Shown: piece by piece, positions 1 to 6,346 of the stretch
How the letters are laid out: every line of letters begins with the position of its first letter
Numbering within the stretch: the stretch's first letter is position 1
Assembly (NCBI GenBank): GCA_003505795.1
Contig: DNXT01000245.1
Span: 738-21,816, forward strand
DNA from: Lysobacteraceae bacterium
GTDB lineage: Bacteria; Pseudomonadota; Gammaproteobacteria; Xanthomonadales; Xanthomonadaceae
Length of the DNA: 21,079 nt
Direction: 5' to 3'
Made by a program: the position numbers and the translations under genes
The notes under the pieces: generated by a model
Told to the model about the DNA's origin: nothing
The model's input: the letters and a program-made list of their open reading frames with translations, nothing else
The model's database searches: none

Positions 1-163
1 GGTGCACCCGAACGTGCTGCGCAACGTCGGCATCGATCCGGAGCGCTATACCGGCTTCGCCTTCGGCCTGGGCGTGGAACGCTTCGCGATGCTGCGCTAC
101 GGCGTCAACGACCTGCGCGCGTTCTTCGAGAACGACGTCAGGTTCCTCAGGCAGTTTGCTTGA
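1..163 (+). CDS. pheS: Phenylalanine-tRNA ligase alpha subunit, C-terminal end (partial)
   Basis: Only the last 53 codons are present; the reading frame begins at base 2 and ends at a TGA at 161-163. The peptide contains the class II aminoacyl-tRNA synthetase motif 3 region of PheS ([17 protein letters not shown], followed by [16 protein letters not shown] at the C terminus). The arginine in GVERFAML is the conserved motif 3 arginine that contacts ATP. The protein forms the catalytic alpha half of the cytoplasmic alpha2beta2 enzyme that charges tRNA-Phe. pheT, encoding the beta subunit, follows 118 bases downstream on the same strand, as is usual. The 5' part lies outside the window, so nothing can be said about its start or promoter. 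Confidence 0.96.
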
Positions 164-168
164 GGAAC

Positions 169-272
169 GGGGATTCGGGATTCGGGATTCGCAGTGGTGG
201 ATTCCGGCCTCGGCCCGAATCCCGCACGAGGCCGCCTTTGACGAATCCCCAATCCCGAATCCCTAATCCCGG
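169..272. repeat. Heptamer-based imperfect inverted repeat between pheS and pheT
   Basis: The left arm (169-191) holds three tandem GGGATTC units. The right arm (242-272) holds four AATCCC units in complementary orientation, so the RNA can fold into a long imperfect hairpin. A second hairpin nests inside, with GGCCTCG at 206-212 pairing with CGAGGCC at 227-233. It fills almost the whole pheS-pheT gap and ends about ten bases before the pheT start. Similar GGGATTC-type strings are, from memory, common between Xanthomonas genes. There is no T-run, so it is not a typical intrinsic terminator. Confidence 0.75.
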
Positions 273-281
273 AATTTCAGA

Positions 282-2723
282 ATGAAATTCAGTGAAAACT
301 GGCTACGCAGCCACGTTCCCATCCAGGCCACCCGCGAGCAGCTCGCCGCCACGCTGACCGCGATCGGCCTGGAGGTCGAGGGCGTCGACGTGCTGGGCGA
401 GGCGCTGGCGCAGGTGGTGGTGGCGCGCATCGTCGAGGCGGTGCGCCATCCCGAGGCCGATCGCCTGCAGGTCTGCAAGGTCGACGCCGGGCAGGGCGAG
501 CTGCTGCAGATCGTGTGCGGTGCACCCAACGCGCGCGTCGGCCTGGTCGCGCCGCTGGCGCTGGTCGGGGCGCAGCTCGGCGAGCTGAAGATCAAGCCGG
601 CCCGGCTGCGCGGCGTGGAGTCCAACGGCATGCTGTGCTCGGGCAAGGAGCTGGGCCTGGACAGCGACGCTTCCGGCCTGTTCGAGCTGCCCGACGATGC
701 GCCGGTCGGCGCGCCGTTGGCCGGCTACCTCGGCCTGCCGGACGCCAGCATCGAGATCAAGCTGACCCCGAACCGCGCCGACTGCTTCAGCGTGCGCGGC
801 ATCGCCTTCGACGTGGCCGCCGCCTGCGCCAGCGAGGTGGTGGCGTTCGACCCCGCGCCGGTGCCGAAGGCGAGCGAGCGCGAGCTGCAGATCGAACTCG
901 ACGCCGGCGCCGAGGCGCCGCGCTACCTCGGCCGCATCATCGAGGGCGTGGACGCCAAGGCGGCCACGCCGCTGTGGATGGCCGAGCGCCTGCGCCGCAG
1001 CGGCGTGCGCCCGGTCTCGCTGCTGGTGGACGTCACCCAGTACGTGATGCTCGAACTCGGCCAGCCGATGCACGCCTACGACCTGGACAAGCTGTCCGGC
1101 CCGATCAGCGTGCGGCGCTCGCGGCCGAACGAGGCCGTGGTCCTGTTGAACGGCCAGCCCGCCGGCCTCGGCACGCAAGGGGAGTTCCTGGTGATCTCCG
1201 ATCTCGGCGGCGACGGCGGCAAGGAACGCGCGATCGGGCTGGCGGGCATCATGGGCGGCGAGGCCACCAAGGTCGACGACGCCACCCGCAACGTGTTCCT
1301 GGAGGCGGCGCACTTCGCCCCGGCGGCGATCATGGGGCGCGGCCGCAAGCTCGGCCTGCACACCGACGCCGGCCATCGTTTCGAGCGCGGCGTCGATCCG
1401 CAGTTGCCGCGCCAGGCGATCGAATACGCCACCCGGCTGGTGCTGGACCTGGCCGGCGGCGTGCCCGGCCAGGTGACCGAGCAGGTGCGCGAGGCCGACC
1501 TGCCCAGGCCGGCGACCATCGTGCTGCGCCGCGCGCGCATCGCCCGCGTGCTCGGCATCGCCATCGCCGACGCCGAGGTCGAGCGCATCCTGCGCGCGCT
1601 GGGCATGGCGGTCGAGGCGGGCGCCGAGGGCTGGAACGTCACCGCGCCGAGCCGCCGCTTCGACATCGCCATCGAAGAGGACCTGATCGAGGAGCTGGCG
1701 CGCATCCACGGCTACGAGCGGATCCCGACCACGCTGCCGGCCGGCGCCGCGCGCATCGCGATGCCGAGCGAGACGCGCCTGGACGAGGCGAGCGTGCGCC
1801 GCCAGCTGGTGGCGCGCGACATGCTCGAGACCATCAACTACGCGTTCGTCGATGCCGCCCTGCTGCGCCACTGGGGCCTGGACGACGCGCTGGTGCCGCT
1901 GGCCAATCCGCTGTCGGCGGAGCTGGCGGTGATGCGCCCGCGCCTGCTGCCGGGCCTGGTCGCGGCCCTGGGCCGCAATGCCGCCCGGCAGGCCGGCCGG
2001 GTGCGGCTGTTCGAGCTGGGCAAGGTGTTCGCAGCGAAAAGTCCGGCCATGGATGGCGGGGTTCCTGCGGAGGGAGCCGCATCTGCCGACGCCGCGCCGG
2101 TCGAGCGCCTGCAGCTGGCGGCGGCGGTCTGCGGCGACGCGCAGGCGCTGCAATGGGGCGAGGCCGCGCGCAAGGTCGATTTCAACGACCTGAAGGGCGA
2201 CCTGGATTCGCTGGCGGCCGCCACCGGCGCGGCGCTCGAATACCGGCCGTCCGGGCGCGGCTTCGGCCATCCGGGACGCTCGGCCGACGTGTTCCGCGAC
2301 GGCGAGTGCATCGGCTGGATCGGCCAGCTGCATCCGGCGCTGGCCCGGGCGCTGGAGATCGATACGGACGTGGTGGCCTTCGAGCTGGCGCTGGAGCCGC
2401 TGGCGCGGCGGGCATTGCCGCGTGCCAGCGAGCTGTCGCGCTACCCGTCGGTACGCCGCGACCTGGCCTTCCTGGTGCCGGAAGCGGTCTCCTGGAGCGC
2501 GCTGGCGGGGACCGTGCGGGCGGCGGTCGGGCCGCTGCTGCGCGAGGTGCAGCTGTTCGACCGATACGTCGGAACCGGGGTCGAGCCGGGTTTCAAGAGT
2601 CTGGCTATGGGCTTGATTTTGCAGGATAACTCGCGCACTCTCACCGATCGAGACGTGGATGCCGTCGTCGCCGAGGTGGTGGCCGCCATCGAGCGCGAAC
2701 ACTGCGCCCGGATTCGTGGTTGA
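282..2723 (+). CDS. pheT: Phenylalanine-tRNA ligase beta subunit
   Basis: This is the non-catalytic beta subunit of cytoplasmic phenylalanyl-tRNA synthetase, which binds tRNA-Phe and edits mischarged Tyr. At 813 aa it shows the expected order: an N-terminal OB-fold tRNA-binding domain (about residues 40-150, starting near VVVARIVEAVRHPEADRLQVC), a B3/4 editing domain (about 210-390), a B5 domain (about 400-480), the core fold, and a C-terminal FDX-ACB anticodon-binding domain (about 718-812, with SRYPSVRRDLAFLV). The start ATG at 282 lies about seven bases after a weak GGAA at 271-274; there is no strong Shine-Dalgarno, and the repeat hairpin sits just upstream. Residues about 586-604 look like an extra segment with AT-ending codons (see findings). 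It is co-directional with pheS upstream and ihfA downstream (21-base gap). Confidence 0.97.
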   Translation: MKFSENWLRSHVPIQATREQLAATLTAIGLEVEGVDVLGEALAQVVVARIVEAVRHPEADRLQVCKVDAGQGELLQIVCGAPNARVGLVAPLALVGAQLGELKIKPARLRGVESNGMLCSGKELGLDSDASGLFELPDDAPVGAPLAGYLGLPDASIEIKLTPNRADCFSVRGIAFDVAAACASEVVAFDPAPVPKASERELQIELDAGAEAPRYLGRIIEGVDAKAATPLWMAERLRRSGVRPVSLLVDVTQYVMLELGQPMHAYDLDKLSGPISVRRSRPNEAVVLLNGQPAGLGTQGEFLVISDLGGDGGKERAIGLAGIMGGEATKVDDATRNVFLEAAHFAPAAIMGRGRKLGLHTDAGHRFERGVDPQLPRQAIEYATRLVLDLAGGVPGQVTEQVREADLPRPATIVLRRARIARVLGIAIADAEVERILRALGMAVEAGAEGWNVTAPSRRFDIAIEEDLIEELARIHGYERIPTTLPAGAARIAMPSETRLDEASVRRQLVARDMLETINYAFVDAALLRHWGLDDALVPLANPLSAELAVMRPRLLPGLVAALGRNAARQAGRVRLFELGKVFAAKSPAMDGGVPAEGAASADAAPVERLQLAAAVCGDAQALQWGEAARKVDFNDLKGDLDSLAAATGAALEYRPSGRGFGHPGRSADVFRDGECIGWIGQLHPALARALEIDTDVVAFELALEPLARRALPRASELSRYPSVRRDLAFLVPEAVSWSALAGTVRAAVGPLLREVQLFDRYVGTGVEPGFKSLAMGLILQDNSRTLTDRDVDAVVAEVVAAIEREHCARIRG

Positions 2724-2744
2724 GACGGTAGCCAGGGGAGAGTC

Positions 2745-3044
2745 ATGGCATTGACGAAAGCGGAAATGGCCGAGCGTCTGTTCGACGACGTTGGATTGAA
2801 CAAGCGCGAGGCCAAGGAGTTCGTGGACGCGTTCTTCGATGTGCTGCGCGATGCGCTGGAGCAGGGACGGCAGGTCAAGCTGTCCGGTTTCGGCAATTTC
2901 GATCTGCGCCGCAAGAACCAGAGGCCCGGTCGCAACCCCAAGACCGGCGAGGAAATTCCGATCTCGGCACGGACGGTGGTGACCTTCCGGCCGGGCCAGA
3001 AGCTCAAGGAGCGGGTGGAGGCATATGCTGGATCCGGGCAGTAA
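2745..3044 (+). CDS. ihfA: Integration host factor subunit alpha
   Basis: A 99-residue DNA-bending protein of the HU/IHF family. The beta-arm motif RPGRNPKTGEE at 60-70 carries the IHF-alpha proline at position 65 that intercalates between base pairs. The C-terminal VVTFRPGQKLKERVE segment is diagnostic of IHF alpha rather than HU. It heterodimerises with IhfB on the nucleoid to bend DNA in recombination, replication and transcription. A strong GGGGAG ribosome binding site (about 2735-2741) precedes the ATG. Its position directly after pheT is the classic enterobacterial and xanthomonad arrangement. The last 20 bases overlap the following MerR-type gene, suggesting translational coupling. Confidence 0.97.
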   Translation: MALTKAEMAERLFDDVGLNKREAKEFVDAFFDVLRDALEQGRQVKLSGFGNFDLRRKNQRPGRNPKTGEEIPISARTVVTFRPGQKLKERVEAYAGSGQ

Positions 3045-3381
3045 CCGCGAACTTCCGCCGATTCCGGCGAAGCGCTATTTCACCATCGGCGAGGTCAGCG
3101 AGCTGTGCGACGTCAAGCCGCACGTGCTGCGCTACTGGGAGACCGAGTTCCCCAGCCTGGAACCGGTGAAGCGCCGCGGCAACCGCCGTTACTACCAGCG
3201 CCACGACGTGCTGATGGTGCGCCAGATCCGCGGCCTGCTGTACGAACAGGGCTACACCATCGGCGGCGCGCGCCTGCGCCTGGAGGGCGACGGCGCCAAG
3301 CAGGAGTCCGCGCTCAGCAACCAGATCATCAAGCAGGTGCGCATGGAGCTGGAAGAGGTCCTGCAGCTGCTGCGTCGCTGA
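3025..3381 (+). CDS. MerR-family transcriptional regulator
   Basis: A small 118-residue protein with an N-terminal winged helix-turn-helix of the MerR type (about residues 17-86; FTIGEVSELCDVKPHVLRYW, then RRGNRRYYQRHDV and IRGLLYEQGYTIGGAR). The C terminus is a short amphipathic helix likely used for dimerisation. There is no cysteine-containing effector domain as in metal-sensing MerR proteins, and the ligand is unknown. The ATG at 3025 lies inside the ihfA 3' end (20-base overlap), which supports the start and implies co-translation. This ihfA-merR pairing is conserved in many gammaproteobacteria. Its targets are not evident here; the gum promoter lies just beyond the next tRNA, but nothing in the sequence ties the two together. 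Confidence 0.9.
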   Translation: MLDPGSNRELPPIPAKRYFTIGEVSELCDVKPHVLRYWETEFPSLEPVKRRGNRRYYQRHDVLMVRQIRGLLYEQGYTIGGARLRLEGDGAKQESALSNQIIKQVRMELEEVLQLLRR

Positions 3382-3434
3382 GCCCCGGCTTCCGGCGCGG
3401 ATGCATCCGCTAGGAAAACCTCTCGCAAAGCCGC

Positions 3435-3440
3435 TATAAT
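3435..3440 (+). promoter_or_regulatory. -10 box of the tRNA-Pro promoter
   Basis: A perfect TATAAT hexamer lies 31 bases before the mature tRNA. It is followed by a very GC-rich stretch (CGCGGGCCGCC), the discriminator composition typical of stable-RNA promoters under stringent control. I see no convincing -35 hexamer 16-18 bases upstream (the bases there read AGGAAA). Confidence 0.6.
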
Positions 3441-3471
3441 CGCGGGCCGCCGCAAGGCGGAGTGCTTACCT

Positions 3472-3548
3472 CGGGGTATAGCGCAGCCTGGTAGCGCACC
3501 AGTCTGGGGGACTGGTGGTCGTCGGTTCGAATCCGGCTACCCCGACCA
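3472..3548 (+). tRNA. tRNA-Pro (anticodon GGG)
   Basis: A complete 77-base tRNA including an encoded CCA. The acceptor stem CGGGGTA pairs with TACCCCG. The anticodon stem CCAGT/ACTGG encloses the 7-base loop CTGGGGG with anticodon GGG at 3506-3508. The T arm contains the invariant GGTTCGAATCC. It reads CCC and CCU proline codons. The gene has its own -10 box upstream and an intrinsic terminator nine bases downstream, so it is a separate transcription unit between the pheST operon and the gum cluster. Confidence 0.96.
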
Positions 3549-3556
3549 AAACATCC

Positions 3557-3590
3557 AAGCCCACGCAGCCGCTGCGTGGGCTTTCTTGTT
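3557..3590 (+). terminator. Rho-independent terminator after tRNA-Pro
   Basis: A perfect 12-bp stem (AAGCCCACGCAG at 3557-3568 with CTGCGTGGGCTT at 3572-3583), a 3-base loop, then TCTTGTT. The stem and T-rich tail make this a strong intrinsic terminator. It ends the tRNA transcript and shields the gum promoter region from read-through. Confidence 0.9.
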
Positions 3591-3819
3591 TCCGGGGCGC
3601 GCCGTTCGGCGGTTAAGTACGGTGCGTATTCCTAAACGTTCGCGGCCGCGTACTGAATGCCTTGAGCGAGACCTCCTTCGCCCGCGGTCTGTGACGCCTG
3701 CCACGGATCGCCCGGGTTTTCGTTCCGGCCGCGTCACGGGTCCGTCCTGGTCATGTGAAGACCGAAACCACGAACTTGAACCGATCGCCTATGCCGTCAA
3801 AAAAATGGCGCTGGAAGCG

Positions 3820-3847
3820 TTGCCAATGAACTTTTCTATGCGATAGT
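3820..3847 (+). promoter_or_regulatory. Candidate sigma-70 promoter of the gum operon
   Basis: TTGCCA at 3820-3825 (5/6 to the -35 consensus) is followed after 16 bases by GATAGT at 3842-3847 (4/6 to TATAAT). It is the best-matched pair I found by eye in the gumB upstream region. The call rests on hexamer similarity and position only. Confidence 0.4.
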
Positions 3848-3875
3848 GCATCGCAACACGCAGCTCCGTTGTTGG

Positions 3876-3922
3876 TTCCGGGCGGTTGTCGCCGGAATCG
3901 GAAATCCTCTCCGAATGCTTTT
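3876..3922 (+). promoter_or_regulatory. Leader hairpins with T-rich tail upstream of gumB
   Basis: TTCCGG (3876-3881) pairs with CCGGAA (3892-3897). Immediately after, TCGGA (3898-3902) pairs with TCCGA (3910-3914), followed by a T-rich run (ATGCTTTTTCTTT). The arrangement resembles a weak attenuator. GGA triplets at 3894, 3900 and 3950 could be bound by an RsmA/CsrA protein. Both functions are inference. Confidence 0.3.
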
Positions 3923-4004
3923 TCTTTCCCTGGCTTAGTGGTGCCGGCTGGAGAGTGCTCGGGGGTTCCTGAAATCCATCCAACGAAGGCGGTAAGCACG
4001 ACGC

Positions 4005-4703
4005 ATGAAGAATCTGATCGGACGACTCGGCCATGGCCTGGGCCTGGCTTTGATCTGCTCGATATTGCTGGGTGCCTGCAGCGCCGGACCGCGCATGGCC
4101 AAGGAACTGCCGCAGCCCGATCCGTTGATGCTGTCCACGGTACAGCCGGAGTACCGGCTGTATCCGGGCGACCTGCTCCTGGTCAAGGTGTTCCAGGTCG
4201 ACGATCTTGAGCGCCAGGTCCGGGTCGACAACGACGGACACATCACGCTGCCGCTGATCGGCGAGGTCGAGGCTTCCGGGGTCGGCGTGGCCGAGCTCGA
4301 GAAGCAGGTGGCCGAGCGCTACCGCAGCGGCTACCTGCAGGATCCGCAGGTGTCGATCTTCGTGCAGGAGGCCAATGGCCGCCGGGTCACCGTCTCCGGC
4401 GCCGTCGACGAGCCGGGCATCTACCCGGTGACCGGCGCCAACCTGACCCTGCAGCAGGCGCTGGCGCAGGCCAAGGGCGTCAGCAACGTCGCCAGCCGGC
4501 GCAACGTCGTCGTGTTCCGCACCGTGCAGGGCCAGAAGATGGTGGCGCGCTTCGACCTCACCGACATCGAGAAGGGGCAGGCGCCCGATCCGGAAATCTA
4601 CGGCGGCGACATCGTCGTGGTGTACCGCTCCGATGCGCGCCTGCTGCTGCGCACGGTGCTGGAACTGACTCCCTTCGTCATGGTGTGGCGCGCTTATCGA
4701 TGA
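4005..4703 (+). CDS. gumB: Xanthan outer-membrane export lipoprotein GumB
   Basis: A 232-residue outer-membrane polysaccharide export protein, shorter than Wza. The N-terminal signal peptide ends in a lipobox (LGAC, Cys25), so the mature protein should be a lipoprotein. A polysaccharide export domain follows (about residues 49-121, from PEYRLYPGDLLLVKVFQ), then an SLBB domain (about 127-178, from RRVTVSGAVDEPGIYPV). It is thought to form the outer-membrane part of the xanthan exit channel with GumC. The ATG at 4005 gives the expected signal peptide (MKNLIGRL), although the ribosome site is poor (GGCGGTAAG about ten bases away). It is the first gene of the gum operon; its TGA overlaps the most likely gumC start (ATGA at 4700-4703). 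Confidence 0.96.
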   Translation: MKNLIGRLGHGLGLALICSILLGACSAGPRMAKELPQPDPLMLSTVQPEYRLYPGDLLLVKVFQVDDLERQVRVDNDGHITLPLIGEVEASGVGVAELEKQVAERYRSGYLQDPQVSIFVQEANGRRVTVSGAVDEPGIYPVTGANLTLQQALAQAKGVSNVASRRNVVVFRTVQGQKMVARFDLTDIEKGQAPDPEIYGGDIVVVYRSDARLLLRTVLELTPFVMVWRAYR

Positions 4704-6112
4704 TCATGCACTCGGACAACAACCCATCCCGTGAGCCGCGCCGCGGCCAGCTCGAGCCGGTGGACATCGGCCTGCTCGATTACTGGCGGGCCCTCAACAG
4801 CCAGCGCTGGCTGATCGTGCTGATCACCGCCGCGGTGCTGGTGCTGGTGCTGGCCGTCACCTTGCTGATGACCCCCAAGTTCCGCGCGACCAGCACGCTG
4901 CAGATCGAGCGCGACGCGCTCAACGTGGTCAATGTCGACAGCCTGATGCCGGTCGAGTCGCCGCAGGACCGCGATTTCTACGAGACCCAGTACGAGCTGT
5001 TGCGCAGCCGCTCGCTGGCGCGGGCGGTGATCCGCGAGGCCAGGCTCGACCAGGAGCCGGCGTTCAAGCCGCTGGTGGAAGAGGCGCTGGCCAAGTCGCA
5101 GGCCGCGGGCAAGGAAAAGGGCGCCGCGCTGGACCAGCGCCAGGACATCGCCGAACGGGCGCTCACCGGAGTGGTGCTGGACGGCCTGGAGATCGAGCCG
5201 GTCCGCAATTCGCGCCTGGTCCGGATCAACTACGACTCGCCCGATCCGGTGCTCGCCGCCAAGATCGCCAACGCCTACGCGCGGGTGTTCATCACCAGCA
5301 GCCAGGAGCGCCGGCTGAAGGCCTCGACGTTCGCGTCGAACTACCTGTCCGAGCGCCTCGAACAGCTGCGCGCCAAGGTGGAGGAATCGGAAAGGAGCCT
5401 GGTGGCGTACTCCAGCCAGGAGAAGATCGTGTCGGTGGGCGACGACAAGCCGTCGCTGCCGGCGCAGAACCTGACCGAGCTCAACGCGATGCTGGCCACC
5501 GCCCAGGACGCGCGCATCAAGGCCGAAGCGGCCTGGCGCCAAGCCGGTTCCGGCGACGGCATGGGGCTGCCGCAGGTGGTCGGCAACCCGCTGATCCAGA
5601 CCCTGCGCTCGGAGCAGATCAAGCTGGCGGCGGAGTACCAGCAGAAGCTTTCCACCTTCAAGCCGCAGTACCCGGAGATGCAGCGGCTGCAGGCGCAGCT
5701 GGCCGAAGTGCGCGGGCAGATCAACACCGAGGTGCGGCGGATCCGCGAGTCGCTGAAGGGTGAATACGAGGCCGCCAGCCGCCAGGAGGAACTGCTGAAC
5801 CAGCGCATCGCCGTTCTCAAGAGCGACGAGCTGGACCTGCAGACGCGCAGCATCCAGTACAACATGCTCAAGCGCGACATGGACACCAACCGCCAGCTCT
5901 ACGACGCGCTGCTGCAGCGCTACAAGGAGATCGGCGTGGCCGGCAACGTCGGCAGCAACAACGTTTCGATCATCGACGGCGCCGACGTCCCCGGCAGCCA
6001 GAGTTCGCCCAAGCTGGCGCTGAATCTGGCGCTGGGCCTGATATTCGGCGTGTTCATCGGCATCGCGGTGGCGCTGGTGCGCTATTTCCTGCGCGAGGAT
6101 CCGCTGCGCTGA
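4700..6112 (+). CDS. gumC: Xanthan chain-length/export protein GumC (Wzc-like, no kinase)
   Basis: A polysaccharide co-polymerase of the inner membrane. It has an N-terminal cytoplasmic tail, a transmembrane helix at about residues 38-58, a large periplasmic coiled-coil domain (Wzz domain first, then long helices to about 420), and a second helix at about 441-463 preceded by the proline-containing PCP signature (VPGSQSSPKL). The chain ends a few residues after the second helix. The cytoplasmic tyrosine kinase of Wzc is absent, as in the X. campestris protein. It controls chain length and links GumE polymerisation to GumB export. I chose the ATG at 4700 because it overlaps the gumB stop (ATGA); a GTG at 4685 or an ATG at 4706 in the same frame are alternatives. 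Length 470 aa from 4700. Confidence 0.95.
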   Translation: MIMHSDNNPSREPRRGQLEPVDIGLLDYWRALNSQRWLIVLITAAVLVLVLAVTLLMTPKFRATSTLQIERDALNVVNVDSLMPVESPQDRDFYETQYELLRSRSLARAVIREARLDQEPAFKPLVEEALAKSQAAGKEKGAALDQRQDIAERALTGVVLDGLEIEPVRNSRLVRINYDSPDPVLAAKIANAYARVFITSSQERRLKASTFASNYLSERLEQLRAKVEESERSLVAYSSQEKIVSVGDDKPSLPAQNLTELNAMLATAQDARIKAEAAWRQAGSGDGMGLPQVVGNPLIQTLRSEQIKLAAEYQQKLSTFKPQYPEMQRLQAQLAEVRGQINTEVRRIRESLKGEYEAASRQEELLNQRIAVLKSDELDLQTRSIQYNMLKRDMDTNRQLYDALLQRYKEIGVAGNVGSNNVSIIDGADVPGSQSSPKLALNLALGLIFGVFIGIAVALVRYFLREDPLR

Positions 6113-6346
6113 ATGCGGATTTGCGCAACGACGATTAATTTTGGTGACAAGTAGTTCAGTGAAGATGAGTGCCGATCCAGTAACTTGCTCGTTCGTTTTT
6201 TGATCATCTGTTGAACGTAAAGGGCTGTCGCATGGCCAGGGGTCGGTGCAGGAGGGCGCCGCAGCGGTTTGCGACAGACGAAATCGAGGCCCGGTAAATC
6301 GACATGTTCCCCCGCATGCCGGCCAACGGGTTTGGAGGACCTTCCC
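6113..6346 (+). other. Unusual 234-base gap between gumC and gumD
   Basis: This is the largest non-coding interval inside the gum operon and is visibly AT-richer at its start (6131-6220). It contains an inverted repeat, CTGTCGC at 6225-6231 with GCGACAG at 6271-6277, enclosing a GC-rich loop. It also holds three tiny open frames starting at 6113, 6165 and 6232 (13, 12 and 21 codons), none with a good ribosome site. I see no convincing promoter or terminator. It may be a regulatory leader for gumD, or simply spacer. Confidence 0.4.

Larger units (their letters stand above)
3591..4004 (+). promoter_or_regulatory. Gene-free gum operon promoter and leader region
   Basis: This 414-base stretch between the tRNA terminator and gumB contains no credible gene. 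Short open frames on either strand lack ribosome sites and recognisable products. Its base composition is less GC-rich than the surrounding genes, notably from about 3760 to 3940. It is where the main gum promoter must lie, as in X. campestris, where the operon is known to be transcribed mainly from upstream of gumB. The best promoter candidate (3820-3847) and two small hairpins (3876-3897 and 3898-3914) are listed separately. If that promoter is right, gumB has a leader of about 150 bases. Confidence 0.7.

Noticed and set aside
303..2702. A 799-codon minus-strand frame opposite pheT
   Set aside because: Same cause: mirror of a GC-biased gene, with arginine/histidine-rich composition and no recognisable domain.
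3751..3770. A possible Clp/CRP-type site (TGTGA) upstream of gumB
   Set aside because: Only one half-site is present; the TCACA partner at the right spacing is missing.
3586..3846. An 86-codon plus-strand frame in the gum leader
   Set aside because: It starts within the tRNA terminator tail, has no ribosome site, has no recognisable domain and overlaps the candidate gum promoter.
3751..3999. An 82-codon minus-strand frame upstream of gumB
   Set aside because: No ribosome site, no recognisable features, and it covers the gum promoter and leader.
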